Positions 18,207 to 25,718 of a stretch of 64,000 bases of DNA are shown one piece after another (within the stretch, counting starts at the first letter, position 1; each line of letters begins with the position of its first letter). The DNA is taken from NCBI GenBank assembly GCA_965249525.1, contig OZ252237.1:1-64000 (forward strand), in the 5' to 3' direction. Made by a program: the position numbers and the translations under genes. This DNA is from G965240465 sp965249525. GTDB taxonomy: Bacteria > SAR324 > JACQKK01. The notes below the pieces were generated by a model. The model was not told the DNA's origin. It did no database searches and was given only the letters and a program-made list of their open reading frames with translations.

Positions 18207-18509
18207 TCACCAATATTTTGGAGGGCGAGCAATGCCGAGCTGACAAGGAACTGTATATTCGGTCACATCCGTGCCGCAACGTGTAAGTTCCGCCAGCCAA
18301 GTGGAAGAACGGCGACGCAGATGGGCTAACTGACTCCGTTGGAGATAATCCAGCTCGCGCCTTAATTCCAGTTGACTAACAAACAACCCCACCCCTTGCA
18401 AAGTCCGCAATAGGATGCTTTCCCGAATCAACCCTGGCCGGCCACTGTGCAGTGCCAGCAACAAATACCAGCGCAACTGTTCGTTTCGTTGTATGGCTTC
18501 AACCGCCAT
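18207..18509 (-). CDS. Mu-like phage protein, gp26/VpaChn25_0724-like
   Basis: Small 100-residue helical protein. The layout (a short helical start, an arginine-rich winged-helix-like middle LRRELDYLQRSQLAHLRRR, a WLAELTRCGTDVTEY segment, and the final VPCQLGIARPP) matches the family that sits before the terminase in Mu-like phages. It overlaps the upstream DUF2730-like gene by 11 nt. No terminase follows: the next gene is in a different family and more AT-rich, so the phage segment ends here. Exact function is unknown. Confidence 0.6.
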   Translation of the reverse strand: MAVEAIQRNEQLRWYLLLALHSGRPGLIRESILLRTLQGVGLFVSQLELRRELDYLQRSQLAHLRRRSSTWLAELTRCGTDVTEYTVPCQLGIARPPKYW

Positions 18510-18807
18510 GCGCTTCTCGCAATTGATCTAACTTGACTGCCAACGCATCTAGCTTGGCATGAAAGGTTACCTCCTGCCGAATGGCATCTTCTTTACGCAC
18601 ATATTCCAAAGGGAGTTCTGCTCGCAAATGCAGCAAGGCTTTTTCTATTCGCAGTAGATTATGTTCGGTGCGCACTTCTTGACCATCCAGGTTTTTCAAG
18701 CGGCTATCCAACAATGCTCGCACTGCCCAGAACAACAACCCTCCCCATAGCGAGATCACTGCCGTAATAGCTGCCAATGCTCGCCAAAATTGCGTCAACT
18801 CATTCAT
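18499..18807 (-). CDS. Mu-like phage DUF2730-type membrane protein
   Basis: A 102-residue protein with one N-terminal transmembrane segment (about residues 8-28, AAITAVISLWGGLLFWAV) followed by a long charged helix probably forming a coiled coil. That layout and its place after a holin match DUF2730 (gp25-like) of Mu-like phages, which resembles lysis-accessory or spanin-like proteins. I set the start at 18807 (MNELTQFW), overlapping the holin stop by 8 nt; a longer frame extends upstream without support. Confidence 0.55.
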   Translation of the reverse strand: MNELTQFWRALAAITAVISLWGGLLFWAVRALLDSRLKNLDGQEVRTEHNLLRIEKALLHLRAELPLEYVRKEDAIRQEVTFHAKLDALAVKLDQLREAHGG

Positions 18808-19216
18808 CGCTTGTCCGCTTTTTAAACAATGCTTGTGCAGCAGACCCCGTAACCAATTTCTCTGCACTACGACCCACTACATAACCCCCCAAGCCTATTT
18901 GTAGTAGCGTCCAAGCCTCTTTTGCCAGCCGAAACGGAAGCAAAGCCAAGGAATCACACACCACCAACACCAAGAAAGTCAGCATGGTGAGTGGTCGCCA
19001 GTTACGCTGCATCCAGCTTTGTCCAACAGCTTCAATGTTCACAACCTTGGCGCGTGTCTCCAATGAGGCACGCTCATACTGAAGTAATTCCATCATAAGC
19101 TGAGAGCGTGCATCAAACATCACCTGCTTTGCCTGCAATTTTTCCTCTTGAGAAAGGTTAAAATCATCTACCAGCTTGGCTAATGGATTGAGCAAATCGG
19201 GCAATTTGTGTATCAT
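18800..19216 (-). CDS. Phage holin (3TM / GTA-type)
   Basis: The 138-residue product has a charged helical N-terminus, then the characteristic SWMQRNWRPLTML entry. Two clear hydrophobic segments follow (LTFLVLVVCDSLALL and LLQIGLGGYVVGRS), ending in a lysine-rich tail. This is the pattern of three-transmembrane phage holins that release endolysin. It lies 47 nt after the peptidase gene and overlaps the next gene, forming a compact lysis cassette on the minus strand. Confidence 0.75.
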   Translation of the reverse strand: MIHKLPDLLNPLAKLVDDFNLSQEEKLQAKQVMFDARSQLMMELLQYERASLETRAKVVNIEAVGQSWMQRNWRPLTMLTFLVLVVCDSLALLPFRLAKEAWTLLQIGLGGYVVGRSAEKLVTGSAAQALFKKRTSDE

Positions 19217-19263
19217 GGAACGATCTTCATTGAAAAAGGAAATAGAACATTCCCGTTGAGAGG

Positions 19264-19773
19264 TTATTGGTCTGTATCTATCATGCGGCTGTTTTCTATC
19301 TCCTCCATAGAACTCAAACCCGTCAGATACTCAGTGCGTCCTGACGCAAGATTGCGCCAGGCAGTAAGGACTTCGGCGCGAGGCGCACGGTATTCAGGTG
19401 CAACAGAAATATGTGTCCAACGACCAAATTCGTGAATCAATTGGTCAAAAGGCAACCCCAGGTGCACCACAGCTTGGCAAACCTCTAAGGGCTTTACACC
19501 TGTTACTACAATATCCGCTGCCTCTCCTTTGATATGTTGAGATTTTCTGGAGCCACCAATCTTTCGATTCAATATCGGCGGGCGATATCCCGAAGTTACA
19601 TAAACTGAGCGCCCCAAGATATTCCGCAATGGCTGCAATAGCTGAGTACACAATCGCGTCAAAGCACCAAATATCTGCCCATCAACAAGAACTTCCATCG
19701 GTATCCCCAACCGGGCAGCTGTCTGAGAACGGGTAAATTCATTTAAAGAAAAATTGGCAGACAAATGACACAT
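19264..19773 (-). CDS. Phage-type M15 peptidase (endolysin-like)
   Basis: Zinc peptidase of the M15 D-Ala-D-Ala/endolysin group, 169 residues. NFSLNEFTRSQTA at the N-terminus matches the peptidase M15_3 start. VTSGYRPP precedes the zinc motif SQHIKGEAADI, and the distal zinc and catalytic residues appear in WTHISV. No signal peptide is evident, consistent with holin-dependent release by the gene that follows. It is the first gene of the phage remnant and is divergent from prfB. Confidence 0.8.
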   Translation of the reverse strand: MCHLSANFSLNEFTRSQTAARLGIPMEVLVDGQIFGALTRLCTQLLQPLRNILGRSVYVTSGYRPPILNRKIGGSRKSQHIKGEAADIVVTGVKPLEVCQAVVHLGLPFDQLIHEFGRWTHISVAPEYRAPRAEVLTAWRNLASGRTEYLTGLSSMEEIENSRMIDTDQ

Positions 19774-19919
19774 CTATTTCTAGATAAGCCCCAAGGAAGA
19801 ATTTTGATGTGATATTATGAATATACAGAATTTGTTTGGAAAAATCAAGTTTTCTTGCTGACCTGCCCTCTGACAATATTTCCAAAAAAAGGATAAAAAC
19901 CAGAAAACATCTTAAGAAC

Positions 19920-21024
19920 ATGAATACAAATATGACCAACCTGGTGGAATTTGAAGCGTACTGGCAAAAATTAAAGCAGCGGGTTCAGCTGCTGGAAAGG
20001 CATCTTTGACCCAAAAGCATTAGAACAAGAACTAGGAAATTTAGAACAGCAAACAGGAGTAAAAGATTTCTGGGAGCAGGAGGCTACTTATCGCGAAGGG
20101 TTGCTAAAAGCATTGACCCATTGCAAATCCAAGTTGGAAAGTTGGCGTGAACTACAGCAACAATTGGGCGACTTAGAAAGCGGTATCGCTTTGAGTAAAG
20201 AGAGCGGCGAACTCTGGAATGAACTCCCACAGCTGAAACATGTTGTCGATGAGCATATCGTCGCTTTGGAACTACGCATCCTGCTCAATGGTCCACATGA
20301 CGCCAACAACGCACTTTTGGTTTTGCATGCTGGTGCCGGTGGTGCAGAAGCTGCCGATTGGGCAGGAATGTTGCTGCGCATGTACCAACGCTGGGCAGAA
20401 GACAACGGTTTTGATTCTCAACTTCTAGATGCCCAGACTGGAGAAGAGGCTGGATTAAAATCTGCCACGTTACAAGTCAACAGTGCTTACGGGCGTTTAC
20501 GCACCGAAATCGGAGTACATCGTCTGGTGCGCATCTCTCCTTTTGACGCCAACAAACGCAGGCACACTTCCTTTGCTTCTGTATTCGTCTACCCAGATGT
20601 AGCAGATGAAATAGATATCAAGGTCAAGGAAACCGAGCTAAAAATAGATACCTTTCGAGCCCAAGGAGCCGGTGGCCAGCATGTCAACACCACCGACTCT
20701 GCTGTTCGCATTACTCATTTGCCCAGTGGGATCGTGGTACAATGTCAAAGCGAACGATCTCAGCACAAAAACCGTGCCTTCGCTTTAAAAGTATTAAAGG
20801 CACGTCTCTACAATTTAGAACGGGAACGTCTGGAAGAGGAAAAGAAAAAGCGGGATACGCAAAAGCGACAAATCGCCTGGGGTAGTCAAATCCGCAGCTA
20901 TGTACTACATCCTTATCAGCTGGTGAAAGACCATCGTACCCAGCACCAAACCACCAATGCTGAAAGAGTGCTTAACGGTGAATTAAATGACTTCATTCAA
21001 CAAGCATTATTAAAGAATTCTTAA
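19920..21024 (+). CDS. prfB: Peptide chain release factor 2, programmed +1 frameshift
   Basis: Recognises UGA and UAA stop codons and triggers peptide release. The gene is split: 29 codons from ATG 19920 end at CTT followed by TGA (20007-20009); skipping T20007 continues in frame from GAC 20008 to 21024, giving 367 residues, the normal RF2 size. RF2 features are the recognition SPF in RISPFDANKRRH and the catalytic GGQ in QGAGGQHVNTTDSAVR. An in-frame ATG at 19932 is an alternative start; neither has a strong ribosome site. Frameshifting gives negative autoregulation because RF2 terminates at its own UGA. Confidence 0.95.
19995..20010 (+). promoter_or_regulatory. RF2 +1 recoding site
   Basis: The slippery CTT-TGA-C (20004-20010) is preceded by a Shine-Dalgarno-like GAAAGG ending 3 nt before CTT. 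This is the same spacing as in the E. coli prfB recoding signal, where AGGGGG lies there. The downstream +1 frame is open for the rest of RF2. Confidence 0.93.
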
Positions 21025-21134
21025 CAGCCAGATAACCGGTTGATTCCCTTTGATTATTGGCACAAAGAAGTGGTTATTTTATAGGGCTGGAATAAAGATA
21101 TCTCGGGCAAAAAACCGTGGAAAGGAGGCTACCC

Positions 21135-21872
21135 ATGTCTGGTCACAGCAAGTGGAGTACCATTAAGCATCGCAAGGCGAATCAAGATGCGCGGCGAGCC
21201 AAGCTGTTTACCAAGTTGATACGAGAGATTACTGTAGCTGCCCGTGCAGGTGGTGAAGACTTGCAAGCCAATTCGAGACTACGATTGGTGGTGTTGCAAG
21301 CGCGCTCTCATAATATGCCAAATAACACCATCCAGCGTGCCATCAAGAAAGGTGTCGGTGGGGGTGCAGGTACAGATTATCAAAAAGCCCGCTACGAGGG
21401 CTATGGTCCGGGAAAAGTTGCCGTAATGGTAGAAGTCCTCACTGACAACCGCAATCGTACCGCAGCCACCATGCGCGCAGCATTTAGCAAGTTTGGCGGC
21501 AGTTTGGGCGGAGCTAACTCAGTTCAGCATTTGTTTGTGCTCTGCGGTGTCATAAGAGTAGAAACAGATAGCGAAGACCAACTGACCGAGCTTGCCATTG
21601 AGGTTGGTGCAGAAGACTTAAAGCAAAGCGATGGTTTCTACCAAGTGTTCTGTGCTAGCAATGCCCTAGAACAAGTATCCAACCAATTAACAAAAAAAGG
21701 TTTTATAGTAAAAGAGACTGCAGTGGAATGGGTGGCAACCACTGAGGTGGAAATTGAGCAAGAAGAAGTCGCTCAACAAGTGTTGGAGTTATTAAAATTC
21801 TTAGAAGAAGACGACGATGTTCAGCGAATTTTTTGCAACCTGAAGCTACCAGAAGCTCTTTCAGAAGATTGA
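21135..21872 (+). CDS. yebC: YebC/TACO1-family protein
   Basis: The 245-residue protein starts with the family hallmark MSGHSKWSTIKHRKANQDARR at 21135, preceded by AAAGGAGG; an upstream GTG in frame is ignored. GGGAGTDYQKARYEGYGPGKVAVMVE and NRTAATMR are the other conserved blocks. Members were first described as DNA-binding regulators (PmpR). More recent work links YebC to relief of ribosome stalling, so the name should stay neutral. It precedes ruvC, the usual proteobacterial order. Confidence 0.93.
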   Translation: MSGHSKWSTIKHRKANQDARRAKLFTKLIREITVAARAGGEDLQANSRLRLVVLQARSHNMPNNTIQRAIKKGVGGGAGTDYQKARYEGYGPGKVAVMVEVLTDNRNRTAATMRAAFSKFGGSLGGANSVQHLFVLCGVIRVETDSEDQLTELAIEVGAEDLKQSDGFYQVFCASNALEQVSNQLTKKGFIVKETAVEWVATTEVEIEQEEVAQQVLELLKFLEEDDDVQRIFCNLKLPEALSED

Positions 21873-21923
21873 CACGCTAATAGGTTATTTGAATGATTCA
21901 AGCGAGTATACCAAGGAGGGTGT

Positions 21924-22427
21924 ATGAGAATTTTGGGAATCGATCCAGGCAGTCGCTTTACTGGGTGGGGAGTAATAGAGCATCAGGCAAGTGGCGGCGA
22001 ACGGCATGTGGCTAGTGGGGTATTGCGAATTCCGAGGGAAGCATCATTGAGTCAACGACTGGTGTACTTGGCAGAAAAGCTAGCGGCCATTATACAAAAA
22101 TATGTCCCGCAACAAGCAGCCATAGAAGGAATTTTCTTTGCACGCCACCCACATAATGCATTGATACTGGGACAAGCACGTGGGGTTGCTTTGTGTACGC
22201 TGGCCGGAGCAGGGCTATCGGTGGCCGAATACACGCCTGCACAAATCAAGCGATGTACTTGCGACAATGGACGGGCAGACAAACAACAGATACAGCGAAT
22301 GGTACAATTGTTGTTGGACTTGAGAGATCCCCCGCCCCAAGACGCTGCTGACGCACTGGCAGTTGCTTTGACTCATTCCACCATGTGTTCGTTGCCACCA
22401 GTGATGCTCTCTCAGATGCAAGTGTAA
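21924..22427 (+). CDS. ruvC: Crossover junction endodeoxyribonuclease RuvC
   Basis: Resolves Holliday junctions by paired nicks, as a Mg-dependent dimer. At 167 residues it has normal length. Catalytic acids are visible: D7 in LGIDPGSRFTGWG, the glutamate in AAIEGIFFARHP, and the aspartates in PQDAADALAVAL. The canonical DNA-contacting EYTPAQIK and GRADKQQIQ are present. AAGGAGG precedes the ATG. ruvA follows 17 nt later. Confidence 0.95.
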   Translation: MRILGIDPGSRFTGWGVIEHQASGGERHVASGVLRIPREASLSQRLVYLAEKLAAIIQKYVPQQAAIEGIFFARHPHNALILGQARGVALCTLAGAGLSVAEYTPAQIKRCTCDNGRADKQQIQRMVQLLLDLRDPPPQDAADALAVALTHSTMCSLPPVMLSQMQV

Positions 22428-22444
22428 CCCATTAAGGAGCAAAG

Positions 22445-23017
22445 ATGATCGGCTTTCTTAGAGGACATGTGGTGAAACGATTGGAGGGTGAGTTGCTGCT
22501 GGAAGCAGCTGGAGTGGGTTATCAAGTGCTTACACCTCCTGAAATATGGGAGCGCGCAATAGAAGGGGAGGAAACCGTATTATTTGTAACCACTATTGTA
22601 CGGGAAGGAGAAATATCATTGGTGGGGTTTGCTCGTTTGGATGACAAGCTGCTGTTTGAAAAATTGCTAAAGGTAAACGGTGTTGGTCCACGGTTAGGGC
22701 TACAACTGATTGCTGCTTTTGGAACAGAGGGTTTGCGTAGTGCATTGCAACACAACGATGCCCAGCTGTTGGCACGGGCACCAGGGATAGGAAAAAAAAC
22801 CGCCGAGCGGCTATGTTTGGAACTCCATGATCATCTCCCCCCTATCGATACAGGGATTCCGACCGACAGCCATCAGGCATCACTGGTGTCTGCCTTGACA
22901 AACCTCGGTTTCTCAGAGAAAGACGTGTACAGGGTGTTGCGCTCCCTTCCTCTTCAATTGAAGGGTTTTGATGCCCGCTTCAAACATGCTTTGCAGCAAC
23001 TTCACACAAGTAGATAG
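22445..23017 (+). CDS. ruvA: Holliday junction DNA helicase subunit RuvA
   Basis: Tetrameric junction-binding protein that loads the RuvB motor. The 190-residue product has the OB domain (MIGFLRGHVV at the start), two helix-hairpin-helix motifs (NGVGPRLGLQLI and APGIGKKTAERLCLEL), and a short flexible linker to a C-terminal RuvB-binding domain (LVSALTNLGFSEKDVYRVL). A ribosome site AAGGAG precedes the ATG. ruvB, which normally comes next, is absent; ssb follows after 282 nt. Confidence 0.95.
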   Translation: MIGFLRGHVVKRLEGELLLEAAGVGYQVLTPPEIWERAIEGEETVLFVTTIVREGEISLVGFARLDDKLLFEKLLKVNGVGPRLGLQLIAAFGTEGLRSALQHNDAQLLARAPGIGKKTAERLCLELHDHLPPIDTGIPTDSHQASLVSALTNLGFSEKDVYRVLRSLPLQLKGFDARFKHALQQLHTSR

Positions 23018-23198
23018 GTAGTGCTACAATATTCTTCTAGGCTATGGGTTCATCCAACAGCTTTAGAGAAATTCGGTGGCTACCCATCAAAATTCATGAC
23101 AATATCTATCAGTTCGCATACAAAAATGATAAAAATCTGGAAAATTCAGTCAGAAAGCTGGTAAACTTGTTAAGTATTTTTAGCATCATGACACAAAG

Positions 23199-23227
23199 TA
23201 TAATTTTGATCCATTCCTTCTAGGAAT
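23199..23227 (+). promoter_or_regulatory. Candidate ssb promoter and dyad
   Basis: A perfect -10 hexamer TATAAT lies at 23199-23204, without a convincing -35. Immediately downstream, ATTCCT (23213-23218) and AGGAAT (23222-23227) form a 6-bp dyad around TCT. TTGAT and ATCAA outside it extend the symmetry imperfectly. The position just after the start site would suit a repressor operator. The regulator is unknown; it does not match the enteric LexA box. Confidence 0.35.
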
Positions 23228-23299
23228 CAACGGCAAAAATAGGTTATGGTGCAGAACTAGGAGCAAAGAAAATTCCTCACTTGATATCAGGAGCACCTT

Positions 23300-23773
23300 A
23301 TGACACTCAACAAAGTGATGCTCATCGGCAACCTTGGCCGCGATCCTGAAATTCGCCATACCAAGAATGGCGACCCTGTCGCCAATTTCGCTCTGGCTAC
23401 CACCGAGCAATGGAAAGACCGTCAAGGTCAACGCCAAGAACGCACCGAATGGCACCGTTGTGTTGCCTGGCGTCATTTGGCAGAATTCGCACAAAATTTC
23501 CTTCATAAAGGCATCAAAATTTATGTGGAGGGTCGTTTAGAAACCCGAGATTGGACAGACAACGACAACATCCGCCGCTTTCGCACTGAAGTTATTGTCA
23601 ACAATATCCAGTTTCTTACCCCCCGTTCTGAATCAGCAGCTGTCAGAAATCAAGACACAGCTACTGGATCATCTTCTCCGAGCAGGGAAACAGGTGACAA
23701 CGTTCCTCCTCCCGAATCCACTTCCAAAGATAATGAAGCTGCACCCTATGTGGATGACGATATCCCCTTCTGA
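23300..23773 (+). CDS. ssb: Single-stranded DNA-binding protein
   Basis: Coats single-stranded DNA during replication and repair. The 157-residue product has the OB fold from residue 1 to about 110 (MTLNKVMLIGNLGRDPEIR, the ERTEWHRCVAW strand and YVEGRLETRDW). A glycine-poor, serine/proline-rich linker follows. The conserved acidic tip DDDIPF, which binds partner enzymes, ends the protein. AGGAGC lies 5 nt before the ATG. Confidence 0.96.
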   Translation: MTLNKVMLIGNLGRDPEIRHTKNGDPVANFALATTEQWKDRQGQRQERTEWHRCVAWRHLAEFAQNFLHKGIKIYVEGRLETRDWTDNDNIRRFRTEVIVNNIQFLTPRSESAAVRNQDTATGSSSPSRETGDNVPPPESTSKDNEAAPYVDDDIPF

Positions 23774-23792
23774 TTCTTTTAATTAGGCCTAT

Positions 23793-24080
23793 ATGTCCGA
23801 TTCTAAGCCTCAAATCAATCAACAATTGATTGAACACATCGCCAAATTGGCCGCTTTAGAGTTAACTAAAGAAGAGAAAGTGCTCTTTTTGGAACAATTC
23901 AAAGACATTCTCCAATGTGTTCAACAAATAGAAAAAGCCTCTCCAGCTAACGCAAAACCATCCGCCGTTCTATCCAATCACATGCGCCCGGATGTTCTAC
24001 AAAACCGTAGCACACACCCTGAAACCTTTAGTCCTTATCTGGAAGATAGCCATTTCAAAGTACCCAAAGTGATTGAATAG
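23793..24080 (+). CDS. gatC: Aspartyl/glutamyl-tRNA amidotransferase subunit C
   Basis: Small bridging subunit of the GatCAB amidotransferase, which converts misacylated Glu-tRNA-Gln or Asp-tRNA-Asn. The 95-residue protein shows the typical pattern: IEHIAKLAALELTKEEKVLF, then a helix to about 50, then MRPDV and a proline-rich end. It starts 19 nt after the ssb stop. gatA and gatB are not adjacent; dnaA follows after 42 nt. Confidence 0.85.
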   Translation: MSDSKPQINQQLIEHIAKLAALELTKEEKVLFLEQFKDILQCVQQIEKASPANAKPSAVLSNHMRPDVLQNRSTHPETFSPYLEDSHFKVPKVIE

Positions 24081-24122
24081 CCTGTTCATTCCTCTGTAAG
24101 GCCAACATTTCAGGAAAAACCG

Positions 24123-25502
24123 ATGGATCAAGCGTGCTGGATCCGCTGCAAGAAAGCGTTGCTGGAACAGCTTGGTGAAGAAGATTCTGTCTGGATAGAA
24201 CCTTTACAGCTAGAAAAACTCTCGCCTGATGAAGTGGTGCTCTCAGGCATCCCCAATCCTTTTTTCCAAAAACGCATCGCTTCTCACTTCATCACATTGT
24301 TGGCTTTCGCCTTACGAGCTTACTTTCCCCACATCTCTTTTAATAAACAACCCCGCTTTGTGCTTCAAATCGCTCCTCTGGAACCTACTATTCATCCTAC
24401 ACCCGAAGCTCCTGATATCTCCCCTGCATCCTACCAGGAGACAGTTGCCGCAATTTCTTCTGTTTCCATTCAAGAAAACCCTCTTTCCGAAGTTATTCCT
24501 CACAGTGGAATCGCAAAGGGTTTACGGCTAGCCAATAAAACTATTGAAGAGCCGGGTAGCTGGAATCCGCTGCTATTCACTGGAGCACCAGCAGTAGGCA
24601 AAACCCGCCTACTTCAAGGTATTGCCCATAGCCTCAAGCAGCAAGCCTTGCAAGTTCTTTTCATCAGTGGAGAAGATTGGAAGCAAATGGTGCTCCGTGC
24701 CATCCAAGCACGTCAAGGTCTGGCCATGCACAAACACTTGCAATCTTTTGAAGCACTACTGCTGGATGGGTTAGAAGAGCTAGTGGTTAGTCGTCGTTCC
24801 CAAGATATCCTACAACACCTGTTAGACCGACTGAAAGATCAACAAGCCCCGGTAGTAATTAGCTGCCAGAATCCTCCATCCGCACTACCGCTTTTATCCC
24901 CTTCCTTAATGTCTCGTTTGGAAATGGGATTACTCTGTGAGCTCTACCCTCCTTCACCTCTAGAAGCTCAATCGTTGGTAGAACACTGGGCTGGCCAACA
25001 TAACTTGCAGCTAACAAATGAATCCATCCATTGGCTGGCTGAACAATTTGCTGATTCCCCTCGTCGTCTTCAAGGGGGTATTGCTCGCTTAGCCGCATAC
25101 AATCAATCTAATCAACAGCTCCCCTCTTTAGCTCAACTGCAACAACTCCTCGCTCCCTTACTAACTGTGCAACAATACCCACCAATTTCTCCCACTCAAA
25201 TACTAACAATGGTAAATAAAGCCTTTTATCTTGAGCAACGGATGCTCAGCAGCAGACAACGCACCCAGCAAGTCGCTACCGCACGGAGTATAGCCATCCA
25301 TCTCCTCAAACAACAACAGTTATCATATCAAGACATTGGTCGTCTGCTGGGTGGACGAACAGCTGCCTCCATACTGAAGAATCACCAGCGTTTCAAAAAA
25401 AATTTACCTCAAGAACCGCACTTAAAAAAAATCTTGTACTCTCTACAAAATAGTCTAAGAACAGAAGTTCCTTCAAACACAATTTCCAAGAAAAAGAAAT
25501 AG
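24123..25502 (+). CDS. dnaA: Divergent chromosomal replication initiator DnaA
   Basis: Binds origin DNA and melts it as an ATP-dependent filament. All four domains can be traced in 459 residues. Domain I holds W6...WIEPLQ and the PNPFFQKRI stretch. A linker runs to about 125. The AAA+ domain has Walker A GAPAVGKT (154-161), arginine-finger segment SPSLMSRLEMGLL and sensor II RRLQGGIARL. Domain IV ends in IGRLLGGRTAAS. Deviations are striking: Walker B reads LLLDG (D215 but G216 where a second Asp is usual), and the recognition triad DHT after GGR is TAA (413-415). Context, immediately upstream of dnaN-recF-gyrB, fits DnaA. An Hda-like paralogue is less likely because domains I and IV are present. 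Confidence 0.85.
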   Translation: MDQACWIRCKKALLEQLGEEDSVWIEPLQLEKLSPDEVVLSGIPNPFFQKRIASHFITLLAFALRAYFPHISFNKQPRFVLQIAPLEPTIHPTPEAPDISPASYQETVAAISSVSIQENPLSEVIPHSGIAKGLRLANKTIEEPGSWNPLLFTGAPAVGKTRLLQGIAHSLKQQALQVLFISGEDWKQMVLRAIQARQGLAMHKHLQSFEALLLDGLEELVVSRRSQDILQHLLDRLKDQQAPVVISCQNPPSALPLLSPSLMSRLEMGLLCELYPPSPLEAQSLVEHWAGQHNLQLTNESIHWLAEQFADSPRRLQGGIARLAAYNQSNQQLPSLAQLQQLLAPLLTVQQYPPISPTQILTMVNKAFYLEQRMLSSRQRTQQVATARSIAIHLLKQQQLSYQDIGRLLGGRTAASILKNHQRFKKNLPQEPHLKKILYSLQNSLRTEVPSNTISKKKK

Positions 25503-25718
25503 AAAAACCCCACCATTCTGTTATAAAGAAACTTATCTATTTCCATTATCATAGCTATAGTTAAAGACAAAGCAGCTGTACAATGAGAATACAACTAAAA
25601 AGGAACCAATAAAGAAACAGAAAGGAAATCGGAAATATCTACCTTTTCTTTTTTATATCTGATATTTAAAATGTCTTTTCTACATTTTTTTCACTGTAAT
25701 AATTAGAAAGTTAAAAGA
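25503..25718. other. AT-rich dnaA-dnaN intergenic region, candidate oriC
   Basis: 216 nt rich in A and T, with a long pyrimidine/AT tract around 25640-25690 that could unwind. A 10-nt direct repeat ATAAAGAAAC occurs at 25523-25532 and 25609-25618. No TTATCCACA-type DnaA box is seen. If this is the origin, its boxes must differ from consensus, which would fit the altered DnaA recognition residues. The dnaN promoter must also lie here. Confidence 0.35.

Larger units (their letters stand above)
18207..19773 (-). mobile_element. Mu-like prophage remnant (lysis cassette)
   Basis: Four tightly packed minus-strand genes, in the order M15 peptidase, holin, DUF2730-like, gp26-like, reproduce the Mu-like lysis region. 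No transposase, terminase, portal, capsid or tail gene is seen on either side, and no flanking direct repeats were spotted. It is therefore a leftover or a co-opted lysis unit. All four frames are intact, which suggests recent arrival or retained use. Confidence 0.6.
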
